14,265 nt of DNA from an uncultured Leucobacter sp. (GTDB lineage Bacteria > Actinomycetota > Actinomycetes > Actinomycetales > Microbacteriaceae). Both the position numbers and the translations under genes were made by a program. Of the stretch, positions 7,015 through 13,832 are shown piece by piece (the stretch's first letter is position 1; each line of letters begins with the position of its first letter). The stretch covers positions 1-14,265 of the forward strand of contig CAMFIY010000032.1 in the NCBI GenBank assembly GCA_945952575.1. Reading direction: 5' to 3'. The notes beneath the pieces are model-generated. The model ran no database searches, was not told where the DNA came from, and saw only the letters and a program-made list of their open reading frames with translations.

Positions 7015-8609
7015 CGACCGACCCCCTGCCCGGGCGCGTCGGGTCGGAGCACCAGCGGACCGGCGGATCGGTCCCCCCGAATACGCTTGAGCACGAGTTC
7101 CGCACTGATCAGGCACATCGGCACACCGACCCCGGGGGCGGTGGTCGCGCCGGCGTAGTAGAGCCCATCGACGCGTTTCGACTGGTTCTGGACCCGGAAC
7201 ATCGCACTCTGCCGCAGGGTGTGCGCCTGGCCCAGCATGCCACCGCGCCAGGCGAAGTAGTCACGTGCGAAGTCGGACGGGCCGAGCGTCTGCCGCACGA
7301 CGATGCGGTCTTCGAGGCCGGGGATCCCCGCCCACTGCGAGATCTGCCGAACCGCTGCGTCCACCGCTCGTTCGACTTCAGGGTCTCCAGCGCCATTGGT
7401 CCCGCCGCGACCGATCGAGGTCTCCGCCGGAACCGGAATGAGCACGAACAGGTTCTCGTGCCCCTCGGGTGCCACCTCAGGGTCGGTCGCACTCGGGCGG
7501 CAGACGTAGATCGACGCGGGATCCGGCACTCGAGGAGGCCGCCCGAAGATATCGTCGAAGTTCGCATCCCAGTCCCGCGTGAAGAAGAGTGTGTGGTGCT
7601 CCAGCTGCGGCAGGCCGCCGGAGACGCCCAGCAGCGCGATCACGGCCCCCGGCCCGCTCTCCTGCCGTGTCCACCACTCCTCGGGATAGCTGCGCGCCGC
7701 GGGCGGCAGCAGTACGGTCTCCGTGTGGTGCAGGTCGGCAGCCGACACGACGAGAGGGGCGCGTTCGACGTGCACGGCGCCGGCATCGTCCGTCCAGCGG
7801 ACGCCGCTGACCTTCCGGCGTCGGCCAGCTCTGCGGGTGAGGATCTCGGTGACGCGGGCGCCGGTGACGATCTCCACGCCGGCGGCCTGTGCAAGCCTCT
7901 CCAGGCTATCGACGATACGACGGAATCCCCCCATCGGGTAGCGCACGCCGTCGTCGAGGTCGAGCGCACTCATCAGGTGGTACATCGCCGGGGCGCGACG
8001 CGGATCGGTCCCGAGGAACACCGCCGGGTATCCGAGCACCTGACGCAACACGGGGTGGGCGAATCGCTTTGCGACGAAGCGCTGGAGGGACATGCCGAGC
8101 AACCGCGTGAGCCTCGGCAGCGCTCGCAGCACCTGCGGCGCCGCAAGCGAACTCAGGCTGGTGTAGGGGTTGTAGAGGAAGTAGGCCTCAGCCATGTCCG
8201 CCGCGTGCCGCGCCGAGTCCAAGTATGCGCGGAGCGCCGGCCCGCTGCCCGGTTCCAGGCGTTCGAAGAGCTGCTCGACCTGGTGTGCTCCTTGGGGCAT
8301 CGCGAGCGGTTCCGAGGCTTCCGCAGCACTCGGCTCGGCGAAGACGCGGTAACCGGGGTCGAGTAGGCGCAGGTCGAACTGCTCCTCGGCGGTGGTGCCC
8401 ACGAGCTCGAAGAAGTGCTCGAAGACGCGCGGCATGAGGTACCAGGACGGCCCGGTCTCGAATCTGAATCCGTCCCGCTCCACCTCGCCGGCACGGCCGC
8501 CGACCCGGGCGTTCTTCTCCAGCAAGCGGACCTCGTGGCCCTCTCTCGCGAGCAGGGTCGCCGTGGCCAGCCCCGAGATGCCCCCGCCGATGATCACCGT
8601 GCGCGTCAT
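7011..8609 (-). CDS. crtI: Phytoene desaturase (lycopene-forming)
   Basis: The 532-residue FAD enzyme converts phytoene to lycopene by four desaturations. The N-terminal dinucleotide fold is VIIGGGISGLATAT (5-18) with Glu31 at the end of the second strand to hold the FAD ribose, then RVGGRAG (36-42) and FETGPSWYLMP. The C-terminal FAD motif typical of CrtI is GLYYAGATTAPGVGVPM (about 482-498). Length is normal for bacterial CrtI. The ATG at 8609 overlaps the crtB stop as ATGA; 78 upstream in-frame codons lie in crtB and look non-coding. The ribosome site is weak (GGAA about 13 bases upstream), consistent with dependence on translation of crtB. Confidence 0.96.
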   Translation of the reverse strand: MTRTVIIGGGISGLATATLLAREGHEVRLLEKNARVGGRAGEVERDGFRFETGPSWYLMPRVFEHFFELVGTTAEEQFDLRLLDPGYRVFAEPSAAEASEPLAMPQGAHQVEQLFERLEPGSGPALRAYLDSARHAADMAEAYFLYNPYTSLSSLAAPQVLRALPRLTRLLGMSLQRFVAKRFAHPVLRQVLGYPAVFLGTDPRRAPAMYHLMSALDLDDGVRYPMGGFRRIVDSLERLAQAAGVEIVTGARVTEILTRRAGRRRKVSGVRWTDDAGAVHVERAPLVVSAADLHHTETVLLPPAARSYPEEWWTRQESGPGAVIALLGVSGGLPQLEHHTLFFTRDWDANFDDIFGRPPRVPDPASIYVCRPSATDPEVAPEGHENLFVLIPVPAETSIGRGGTNGAGDPEVERAVDAAVRQISQWAGIPGLEDRIVVRQTLGPSDFARDYFAWRGGMLGQAHTLRQSAMFRVQNQSKRVDGLYYAGATTAPGVGVPMCLISAELVLKRIRGDRSAGPLVLRPDAPGQGVGR

Positions 8610-9544
8610 GGGGTATTCGGTTTCCACAGGTCCATCGAGGCCAGCAGCACGACTCGCGTCTTGGCCGCCCAGCCGATCCGCACGCGACGCTGCCGCAATT
8701 CGTCGAGCGAGGCGGCGGCGAGCCGATCTGTCAACCGCGCGAAGAGCCGTAGCGCGCAGCCCACGGCCAGGCGCGCGTCGCGCGGCAGCAGCGGGAGCGT
8801 GCCGGATGCGTCGGCGAGTTGTTCCCGGATGGTCGCGATCCACCTGCGCTGCAGATCCGGCGACATGACCATATCGGGGCTCAGATAGCTGCGCGCCAGC
8901 CGATCCGTGTCGTCGGCGAGATCCCGCAGAAAGTTGACGTTCTGGAACGCAGCGCCCAGACTTCTGGCGCCTCTCTCGAGCCGGTCTCGACGCGCCGAGC
9001 TCGGCCGCTCATCCCGCAGGAAGACCCGCAGGCACATCAGACCCACCACCTCAGCCGAGCCGTACACGTATTCGGCGTGCATCGCCTCGTCGAAGCCTAT
9101 CGGCGTCGCCTTCCCGGTTCCGGTAGCGCCAGACTGTTCCTCGTCGGCCCAGCCCCGCAGGTCCGTGCGCATCGAAGCGAAGAACGGCCTGGTCAACTCG
9201 ACGTCAATGCCCGATTCCCTAGCCGTGCGTGCGAACGCGTGGACCACCGGGTTGCTGCTGTAGCCACGGTCGACGGCGCGCTCCGTCTCTGCTTCGAGCT
9301 CGTCGAGCTCCGCTCGACGCTCGGCCGCGGCAAGCCCGGCCTCCGCGGTGACGCCGTCGACGAGCTCGTCGGCGATTCGCACGAGTGCGTAGATGTTTCG
9401 GACATGCGCGCGGTGACGCGTTCCCAGCAGGCGTGTCGCGAGCCCGAACGAGGTCGAATAGACCCGGATGATCCGATCGGACGCATCCTGCGCCGCCGAC
9501 GAGTACAGCTCGAGCGGGCTCTCCCGCAGCGATCGCGCGCTCAT
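8606..9544 (-). CDS. crtB: Phytoene synthase
   Basis: The 312-residue protein of the trans-isoprenyl diphosphate synthase head-to-head family condenses two GGPP to phytoene. Visible are STSFGLATRLL (30-40), the first Asp-rich motif RIADELVD (56-63), the EYVYGSAEVVGLMCL segment (158-172), and the second Asp-rich motif NVNFLRDLADD (202-212). Length is normal. The ATG at 9544 overlaps the crtE TGA as ATGA, and the upstream sequence is only purine-rich (GAGAGAGA), with no strong Shine-Dalgarno. Its own stop overlaps the crtI start. In C. glutamicum an MmpL-like gene separates crtE and crtB; here they are directly joined. Confidence 0.96.
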   Translation of the reverse strand: MSARSLRESPLELYSSAAQDASDRIIRVYSTSFGLATRLLGTRHRAHVRNIYALVRIADELVDGVTAEAGLAAAERRAELDELEAETERAVDRGYSSNPVVHAFARTARESGIDVELTRPFFASMRTDLRGWADEEQSGATGTGKATPIGFDEAMHAEYVYGSAEVVGLMCLRVFLRDERPSSARRDRLERGARSLGAAFQNVNFLRDLADDTDRLARSYLSPDMVMSPDLQRRWIATIREQLADASGTLPLLPRDARLAVGCALRLFARLTDRLAAASLDELRQRRVRIGWAAKTRVVLLASMDLWKPNTP

Positions 9545-10689
9545 ACCCGTCTCTCTCGCAATGCGTCGGCCAGAGTCAGGATGGAGTGCGCAACCGGCTC
9601 TGGGATGCCGCTGTTCGCGCCGTTCAGCATTCGGGTGGCCCGCGTCATGCGTTCCTGCACCACGGACCGCACGAAGCGCTCCGCTCCGCAGCGCGTGAGC
9701 ATGCCGCGCACACGCAGGCCGTCGGACTCGGAGAACTCCGGTGATCCGAGTACCTCTGCGATACGAGGCCATACGTCCGTCGATCGTGCGAAGGCGATAA
9801 GCGCAGTCTCCTTGCCCTCTCTGAAGTCCGAGTAAGGATCCTTCCCGTGCTCGGCGCTGTGCCCGAAGGCCGAGAGCAGGTCGTCCTGCAGCTGAAACGC
9901 GATGCCCAGCTCACGCCCGACGACTCCGAGGTCATCCTCCGCAGAAGGGTCGGCACCGACCAGAATCGCGGCGGCGCGCAGTGGGAGCTCGAACGAATAG
10001 CTGGCGGTCTTCATGCGCGTCATCTCGAGTACGCCGTCGAGATCGGTCTGAAGCACACCGTCGGCGAGCCCGACGTCCCAGTACTCCCCCGCCACCGAAT
10101 CGGTGATCACGTGATCCAGGAGGTCGAGCAGCCTCAGGCGACTTTGCTGCGGCAGCGACACCCTGGCGAAGGCCTGATGGGCGTCGGCGAGCATGAGATC
10201 ACCGATCAGCATCCCGCTGCTCCGGGCCCAGTGCAGCCGCGCGGGATCTGTGCGCTCGGTTCTGGTGAGCCGATTCCCCGCAGCCGTCACGGGAACGATG
10301 CCGTTTGACCCATGACCGGTGAGCAACCGGCCGACCAGATTGGGCGCCCCTCGCCGAGTGAGATCCTCGTCGATCACGTCGTCGTGCAGCAGGAACGAGA
10401 AGTGCAGCAGCTCGATCGCGGCGGCCACCCGCACCGCCGCCTCGCACGAAGCCGGCGTCGGGCCGAGGGCGCGATCGTCAAGAAAGGCTTCATAGACCGC
10501 GAGAAGCAGCCTCGGTCGCACGAGTTTGCCCCCGATGACGCACTCCGCGGCCGTCGCCCACAGGCGCGCGAAGGCTTCTCCGCGCAGCAGTGCGCGGGCC
10601 GACCGTCCGTCGATCAGCGTCCGAATCTCCGCCTCGATATCCTCTCGTTGCCATACGCGGGCGGGACGCGCAGTGATCGTGTCACCCAC
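9541..10689 (-). CDS. crtE: Geranylgeranyl diphosphate synthase (polyprenyl synthetase family)
   Basis: The 382-residue protein makes GGPP, the C20 precursor of phytoene. The first Asp-rich motif is LHDDVID (101-107), followed by EDLTRRGAP. GMLIGDLML lies at 159-167, and the second Asp motif is FQLQDDLLSAFG (265-276), where the last Asp of DDxxD is Ser, a place where many actinobacterial GGPP synthases have Gly. REGKET (290-295) completes the diphosphate site. The start is a GTG at 10689, which overlaps the end of idi by eight bases (GTGGGTGA) and has GGAG nine bases upstream. A nearer GTG (10685) is out of frame. The next gene overlaps by ATGA. Confidence 0.93.
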   Translation of the reverse strand: MGDTITARPARVWQREDIEAEIRTLIDGRSARALLRGEAFARLWATAAECVIGGKLVRPRLLLAVYEAFLDDRALGPTPASCEAAVRVAAAIELLHFSFLLHDDVIDEDLTRRGAPNLVGRLLTGHGSNGIVPVTAAGNRLTRTERTDPARLHWARSSGMLIGDLMLADAHQAFARVSLPQQSRLRLLDLLDHVITDSVAGEYWDVGLADGVLQTDLDGVLEMTRMKTASYSFELPLRAAAILVGADPSAEDDLGVVGRELGIAFQLQDDLLSAFGHSAEHGKDPYSDFREGKETALIAFARSTDVWPRIAEVLGSPEFSESDGLRVRGMLTRCGAERFVRSVVQERMTRATRMLNGANSGIPEPVAHSILTLADALRERRV

Positions 10690-11248
10690 AGGCCTGTGCT
10701 CCGAAAACCCCGCGCTCCAGCAGTTCGGGCAACTGCAGGCGCATCCAGGGGCTGAATATGAACGGCGTCCCGTTGAGCGACGCCGAGAGCGGCTGCAGCG
10801 ACACCCATTCCCATTCCATGACCTCGTCGGGATCGGGATGCAACTCGCCGCGCACGCGAGCGGTGAACACGGGGCACAGTTCGTTCTCGACGATGCCGTT
10901 CGCATCGACGGCGCGATACCGGAAGTGCGGCAGCGGGTTCCGAATGTCGCCGACCTCGACGCCCAGTTCCTGCCGCGCCCGCCGCGTCAACGCTTCGTGG
11001 CACTGTTCCCCCGGGCCGGGATGGCCGCAGAAACTGTTGCTCCAGACGCCCGGCCAGGTCTGCTTCGACAGTGCGCGACGGGTGACCAGAACCCGACCCA
11101 GGTCGTCGATCAGATAGCACGAGAAGGCCAGGTGCAGCTTGGTCGAACGACCGTGCACGAGAGACTTCGCCTCTGTGCCCAGTATTCTTCCCTGCTCGGA
11201 GACAAGGACGACGGATTCTTCCACCGCATTCGTCGTGCTTCTTCGCAT
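10682..11248 (-). CDS. idi: Isopentenyl-diphosphate delta-isomerase, type I
   Basis: The 188-residue Nudix-fold enzyme interconverts IPP and DMAPP. The catalytic Cys is in NSFCGHP (Cys74) and the catalytic Glu in ENELCPVF (Glu123); the Nudix-type segment runs about 78-100 (RRARQELGVEV), and EWEWVSL (145-151) is typical. Length is normal for bacterial Idi. The ATG at 11248 has AAGGGG six bases upstream; 62 further upstream codons run through the AT-rich promoter region and are rejected. It is the first gene of the carotenoid operon. Apart from supplying the DMAPP primer for CrtE, it also feeds the lycopene elongase, which consumes two DMAPP per carotenoid. Confidence 0.96.
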   Translation of the reverse strand: MRRSTTNAVEESVVLVSEQGRILGTEAKSLVHGRSTKLHLAFSCYLIDDLGRVLVTRRALSKQTWPGVWSNSFCGHPGPGEQCHEALTRRARQELGVEVGDIRNPLPHFRYRAVDANGIVENELCPVFTARVRGELHPDPDEVMEWEWVSLQPLSASLNGTPFIFSPWMRLQLPELLERGVFGAQACG

Positions 11249-11282
11249 CGGACACCCCTTGCCACAATTACTAGCCGATTGA

Positions 11283-11308
11283 AAATACTTTACCAAAGTG
11301 AAGTAAAT
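11283..11308. promoter_or_regulatory. Overlapping inverted repeats, putative repressor operator of the carotenoid operon
   Basis: ACTTT-ACC-AAAGT (11287-11299) is a perfect 5-bp dyad. A second dyad pairs AAATACTT (11283-11290) with AAGTAAAT (11301-11308) at six of eight positions, perfect for the inner TACTT/AAGTA. They cover the spacer and -10 of the putative promoter, the usual place for a repressor. In C. glutamicum the crt operon is repressed by CrtR, a MarR-family protein; whether a similar protein acts here is not shown by this window. Confidence 0.4.
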
Positions 11309-11316
11309 AACATCAA
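11287..11316 (-). promoter_or_regulatory. Putative promoter of the idi-crt operon
   Basis: On the minus strand, TTGATG (11316-11311) and TAAAGT (11292-11287) are separated by 18 bases and lie in a marked AT-rich island 39 bases before the idi start. Each hexamer matches the sigma-70-type consensus at four of six places. Another possible -10 (TAGTAAT) lies nearer the gene. The assignment is inference from position and composition. Confidence 0.5.
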
Positions 11317-11394
11317 CAAGATACACGCCGAACGCACGAAACGATGTCAAGAATGAGCTGATCGAGCGAGGCTCTCTGAGCGCGAAAAGAGTTC

Positions 11395-11443
11395 TCCGGA
11401 AAATGATGGATGCCCGGCCGGAAACTGGTTCCAACCGGGCATC
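11395..11443 (-). terminator. Rho-independent terminator of tRNA-Ser
   Basis: A perfect 9-bp stem GATGCCCGG (11409-11417) with CCGGGCATC (11435-11443) encloses an inner 4-bp stem (GGAA/TTCC) with a 5-base loop. On the minus strand it begins six bases after the tRNA 3' end and is followed by CATCATTTTCC, a short T-run. It separates the tRNA transcript from the idi promoter. Confidence 0.8.
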
Positions 11444-11448
11444 TCCCG

Positions 11449-11536
11449 CGGAGGGTAGGGGATTTGAACCCCTGAGACGGGGTTACCGCCTGCTTGTTTT
11501 CAAGACAAGTTCCTTCGGCCGCTCGGACAACCCTCC
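11449..11536 (-). tRNA. tRNA-Ser (anticodon UGA)
   Basis: The 88-base cloverleaf is complete. The acceptor stem is GGAGGGT with ACCCTCC and discriminator G. The anticodon stem CTTGT/ACAAG encloses loop CTTGAAA, so the anticodon is TGA, reading UCN codons. A long variable arm is present, as in serine tRNAs, and the T arm is AGGGG-TTCAAAT-CCCCT. The CCA end is not encoded. It reads in the same direction as serS and the HAD gene, and a terminator follows. Confidence 0.97.
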
Positions 11537-11543
11537 GCCAGCA

Positions 11544-11549
11544 AGCTTA
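11544..11549 (-). promoter_or_regulatory. Putative -10 element of tRNA-Ser
   Basis: TAAGCT fits the actinobacterial TANNNT -10 pattern and ends seven bases before the mature tRNA 5' end, so transcription would begin at or next to it. No convincing -35 was seen. Confidence 0.4.
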
Positions 11550-11637
11550 GGGCACGGTCTCGGGGCGAGATCGCTCGGAGGCTCCGACAGGCCCGACGGC
11601 AGGAGTCCGCCGGAGCGAGGGACTACACCGGGGCCGC

Positions 11638-12489
11638 TCAGCCGAGCAGCGCCGGGAAGCGATCCCGCAACGCCGCCGCCAGCCCGGCCTCCTCGATGCT
11701 GCCGGTCACCCGCGTCGCCATGGCCTGCACGTCGGCATCCGCCTGGCCCATCGCCACGGAAACGCCCCGCCGCCCGGCCCAGCGCAGCATCTGCACATCG
11801 TTGTGACCGTCACCGGCGGCGAACACCTGCCCGAGATCGATCCCCAGCTGCTGCCGGACCACCTCGAGCGCGCTCTCCTTCGACACCCCCTCGGGTGCGA
11901 TGTCCAGCCAGGCCGTATAGCCGATGGAGTACGAGACGCGGGTGAGGCCGATCCGATCCAGGACCGCGAGGAAATCCTCGAGCACGTGATCGGGCGAGAC
12001 CACGACCATGCGCGTGGCCTGCACGCCGATCAGCTGATCGAACGCCACCTCGCGCCGCCGCCCCGGCAGGGTGGCTCCGGGGATGTTCTCGGTGAACAGG
12101 AACTCGCCGTCAGCCGTCTCGACCCCGAAGCGCACGGACGCGAGGCGCGAGCGGATCTTGCGCAGCGCCTCGCTCGGATCGAAGGTCTCGACGTACTGAT
12201 GCCGGTAGCCGCGATCCGCGAGCGGATCCCGATGCAGGGTGACGGCGCCGTTGCACGCGACGACCCAGCGCGGACGGATCCGCAGCTGCTCGACCACGGG
12301 CAGCGTGGCGTCGACCGAGCGCCCGGTCGCGATCACCACCTCGTGCCCCGCCGCATCGAGCGCGCGGATCGCCCCGGCGACCTCGTCGTCGACGCTGCCG
12401 TCGTGGTGCAACACCGTGCCGTCGAGATCGAGGGCGATCAGGTGACGATCCTCGTCCGCGATCAGCGCGGGCCTCCCCGTATCACCCAT
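11638..12489 (-). CDS. Cof-type HAD-superfamily phosphatase
   Basis: The 283-residue protein has all four HAD motifs: DLDGT (21-25, nucleophile Asp21 and acid Asp23), IATGRS (53-58), the Lys in GVSKESAL (Lys204), and GDGHNDVQM (227-235). The large middle cap (about 83-195) is the C2 type of Cof/YbiV-like enzymes, which hydrolyse sugar phosphates, nucleotides or flavin/PLP phosphates; the substrate cannot be inferred. The ATG at 12489 lies three bases after the serS stop with GGAGG eight bases upstream, so serS and this gene form an operon. A serS-HAD pair is common in Micrococcales, from memory. Confidence 0.93.
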   Translation of the reverse strand: MGDTGRPALIADEDRHLIALDLDGTVLHHDGSVDDEVAGAIRALDAAGHEVVIATGRSVDATLPVVEQLRIRPRWVVACNGAVTLHRDPLADRGYRHQYVETFDPSEALRKIRSRLASVRFGVETADGEFLFTENIPGATLPGRRREVAFDQLIGVQATRMVVVSPDHVLEDFLAVLDRIGLTRVSYSIGYTAWLDIAPEGVSKESALEVVRQQLGIDLGQVFAAGDGHNDVQMLRWAGRRGVSVAMGQADADVQAMATRVTGSIEEAGLAAALRDRFPALLG

Positions 12490-12492
12490 GGA

Positions 12493-13761
12493 TCACGCCT
12501 CCACCGGGGTGAAGGCCTCGAGTCCGCCAAGATACGGCCGCAGCGCCTCGGGCACCGTCACGCTGCCGTCCGCCTGCTGGTGCGTCTCGAGGATCGCCAC
12601 GATCCACCGCGTCGTCGCGAGCGTGCCGTTCAGCGTCGCGACCGGTGCCGTCTTGCCGGTCTCTCCGCGGAACCTGGTCGAGAGGCGGCGCGCCTGATAC
12701 GTGGTGCAGTTGCTCGTCGAGGTGAGCTCGCGATAGGCGCCCTGAGTCGGGATCCACGCCTCGATATCGAACTTGCGGGCCGCGCTCGAGCCGAGATCCC
12801 CGGCCGCCACGTCGATAACGCGATAACTGAGACCGAGCGCCTGCAGCATCTCCTCCTGCCAGGCGACCAGGCGGTCGTGCTCGGCCTCGGCATCGGCCGG
12901 ATCCGCGTACACGAACATCTCGAGCTTGTTGAACTGATGCACGCGCAGGATCCCGCGGGTGTCCTTGCCGTGCGAACCCGCCTCGCTGCGATAGCAGGTC
13001 GACCAGCCGGCGTAGCGCAGCGGGCCGTCGCCGAGATCCAGGATCTCGTCGGCGTGGTAGCCCGCGAGCGCCACCTCGCTCGTCCCGGTGAGGAACAGGT
13101 CCTGATCCTTCAGGTGGTACACCTCGTCGGCGTGCTCGCCGAGGAACCCGGTGCCCTGCATGATCTCGGGCTTCACGAGCGTCGGCGTGATGAGCGGCAC
13201 GAATCCGTTGCCGAGCGCCCGATCCAGCGCCATGCTCATCAGCGCGATCTCGAGCCGCGCACCGACCCCGCGGAGGAAGTAGAAGCGCGCACCCGAGACC
13301 TTCGCGCCGCGCTGCATGTCGATCGCGCCGAGCATCTCGCCGAGCTCCAGGTGATCCCGCGCCTCGAAATCGAAGCTCGGGATCTCGCCGTGCGTGCGCA
13401 GCGTGACGAAGTTCTCCTCGCCGCCGACCGGGACGCCCTCGATGATGAGGTTCTCGATGCGCATCGCCGCCGCCGCGAACTCCTCGTCGGCCGCCTTCGC
13501 ACGGGCCTCGGCCGCCTTGACCTGCGCCGCGAGCTCCTGCGCCCGGGCGATCAGCGCCGGCTTCTCCTCCTTGGGCGCCGCCTTGACCTGCTTGCCGAAC
13601 TCGTTCTGCTCGGCGCGCAGGGACTCAAACTCGCCGAGCGCGGCGCGGCGCGTCTCGTCGGCCGCGACTGCGGCGTCGACGCTCGACTCGTCGTTCCCCC
13701 TGGCTCGCTGCGAGCGCTTGACGGCGTCTGGGTCGGTGCGGAGCAAGGTGGGATCGATCAC
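12493..13761 (-). CDS. serS: Seryl-tRNA synthetase
   Basis: The 422-residue class II synthetase charges tRNA-Ser with serine. The N-terminal helical arm (about 28-100, Ala/Glu/Lys-rich coiled coil) grips the long variable arm of tRNA-Ser. Motif 1 is around GNGFVPLITPTLVKPE (184-199); TGTSE (225-229) is the serine-binding TXE loop; motif 2 includes STCYRSEAG (254-262) and RVHQFNKLE (273-281); motif 3 covers NGTLATTRWIVAILE (378-392). Length is normal. The start is a GTG at 13761 without a Shine-Dalgarno; a TANNNT -10 lies six bases upstream, so the message is probably leaderless. The HAD gene follows after three bases. Confidence 0.98.
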   Translation of the reverse strand: MIDPTLLRTDPDAVKRSQRARGNDESSVDAAVAADETRRAALGEFESLRAEQNEFGKQVKAAPKEEKPALIARAQELAAQVKAAEARAKAADEEFAAAAMRIENLIIEGVPVGGEENFVTLRTHGEIPSFDFEARDHLELGEMLGAIDMQRGAKVSGARFYFLRGVGARLEIALMSMALDRALGNGFVPLITPTLVKPEIMQGTGFLGEHADEVYHLKDQDLFLTGTSEVALAGYHADEILDLGDGPLRYAGWSTCYRSEAGSHGKDTRGILRVHQFNKLEMFVYADPADAEAEHDRLVAWQEEMLQALGLSYRVIDVAAGDLGSSAARKFDIEAWIPTQGAYRELTSTSNCTTYQARRLSTRFRGETGKTAPVATLNGTLATTRWIVAILETHQQADGSVTVPEALRPYLGGLEAFTPVEA

Positions 13762-13767
13762 CCGACC

Positions 13768-13773
13768 AGTCTA
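13768..13773 (-). promoter_or_regulatory. Putative leaderless-promoter -10 element of serS
   Basis: TAGACT (TANNNT type) ends six bases before the GTG start of serS, so transcription would begin at or next to the start codon. No Shine-Dalgarno is present, which supports a leaderless message. No clear -35 was seen. Confidence 0.5.
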
Positions 13774-13820
13774 GCGAGGGGCCGCCTCGCGACGCCGGGC
13801 CGTGGCGCAGCAGGCCGGGG

Positions 13821-13826
13821 TAACGT
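13821..13826 (+). promoter_or_regulatory. Putative leaderless-promoter -10 element of the diacylglycerol-kinase-like gene
   Basis: TAACGT (TANNNT type) ends six bases before the ATG, the same spacing as on the serS side. A GGAGG is present but only one base from the ATG, too close to act as a normal ribosome site. No clear -35 was seen. Confidence 0.45.
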
Positions 13827-13832
13827 GGAGGC

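Noticed and set aside
8610..8843. N-terminal extension of CrtI by 78 codons
   Set aside because: It lies inside crtB, is Arg/Ala-rich, and the FAD-binding fold starts right after the ATG at 8609, which overlaps the crtB stop.
10690..10905. N-terminal extension of CrtE by 72 codons
   Set aside because: It lies in idi in another frame and is Cys/Ser/Arg-rich; the GTG at 10689 has a good GGAG site.
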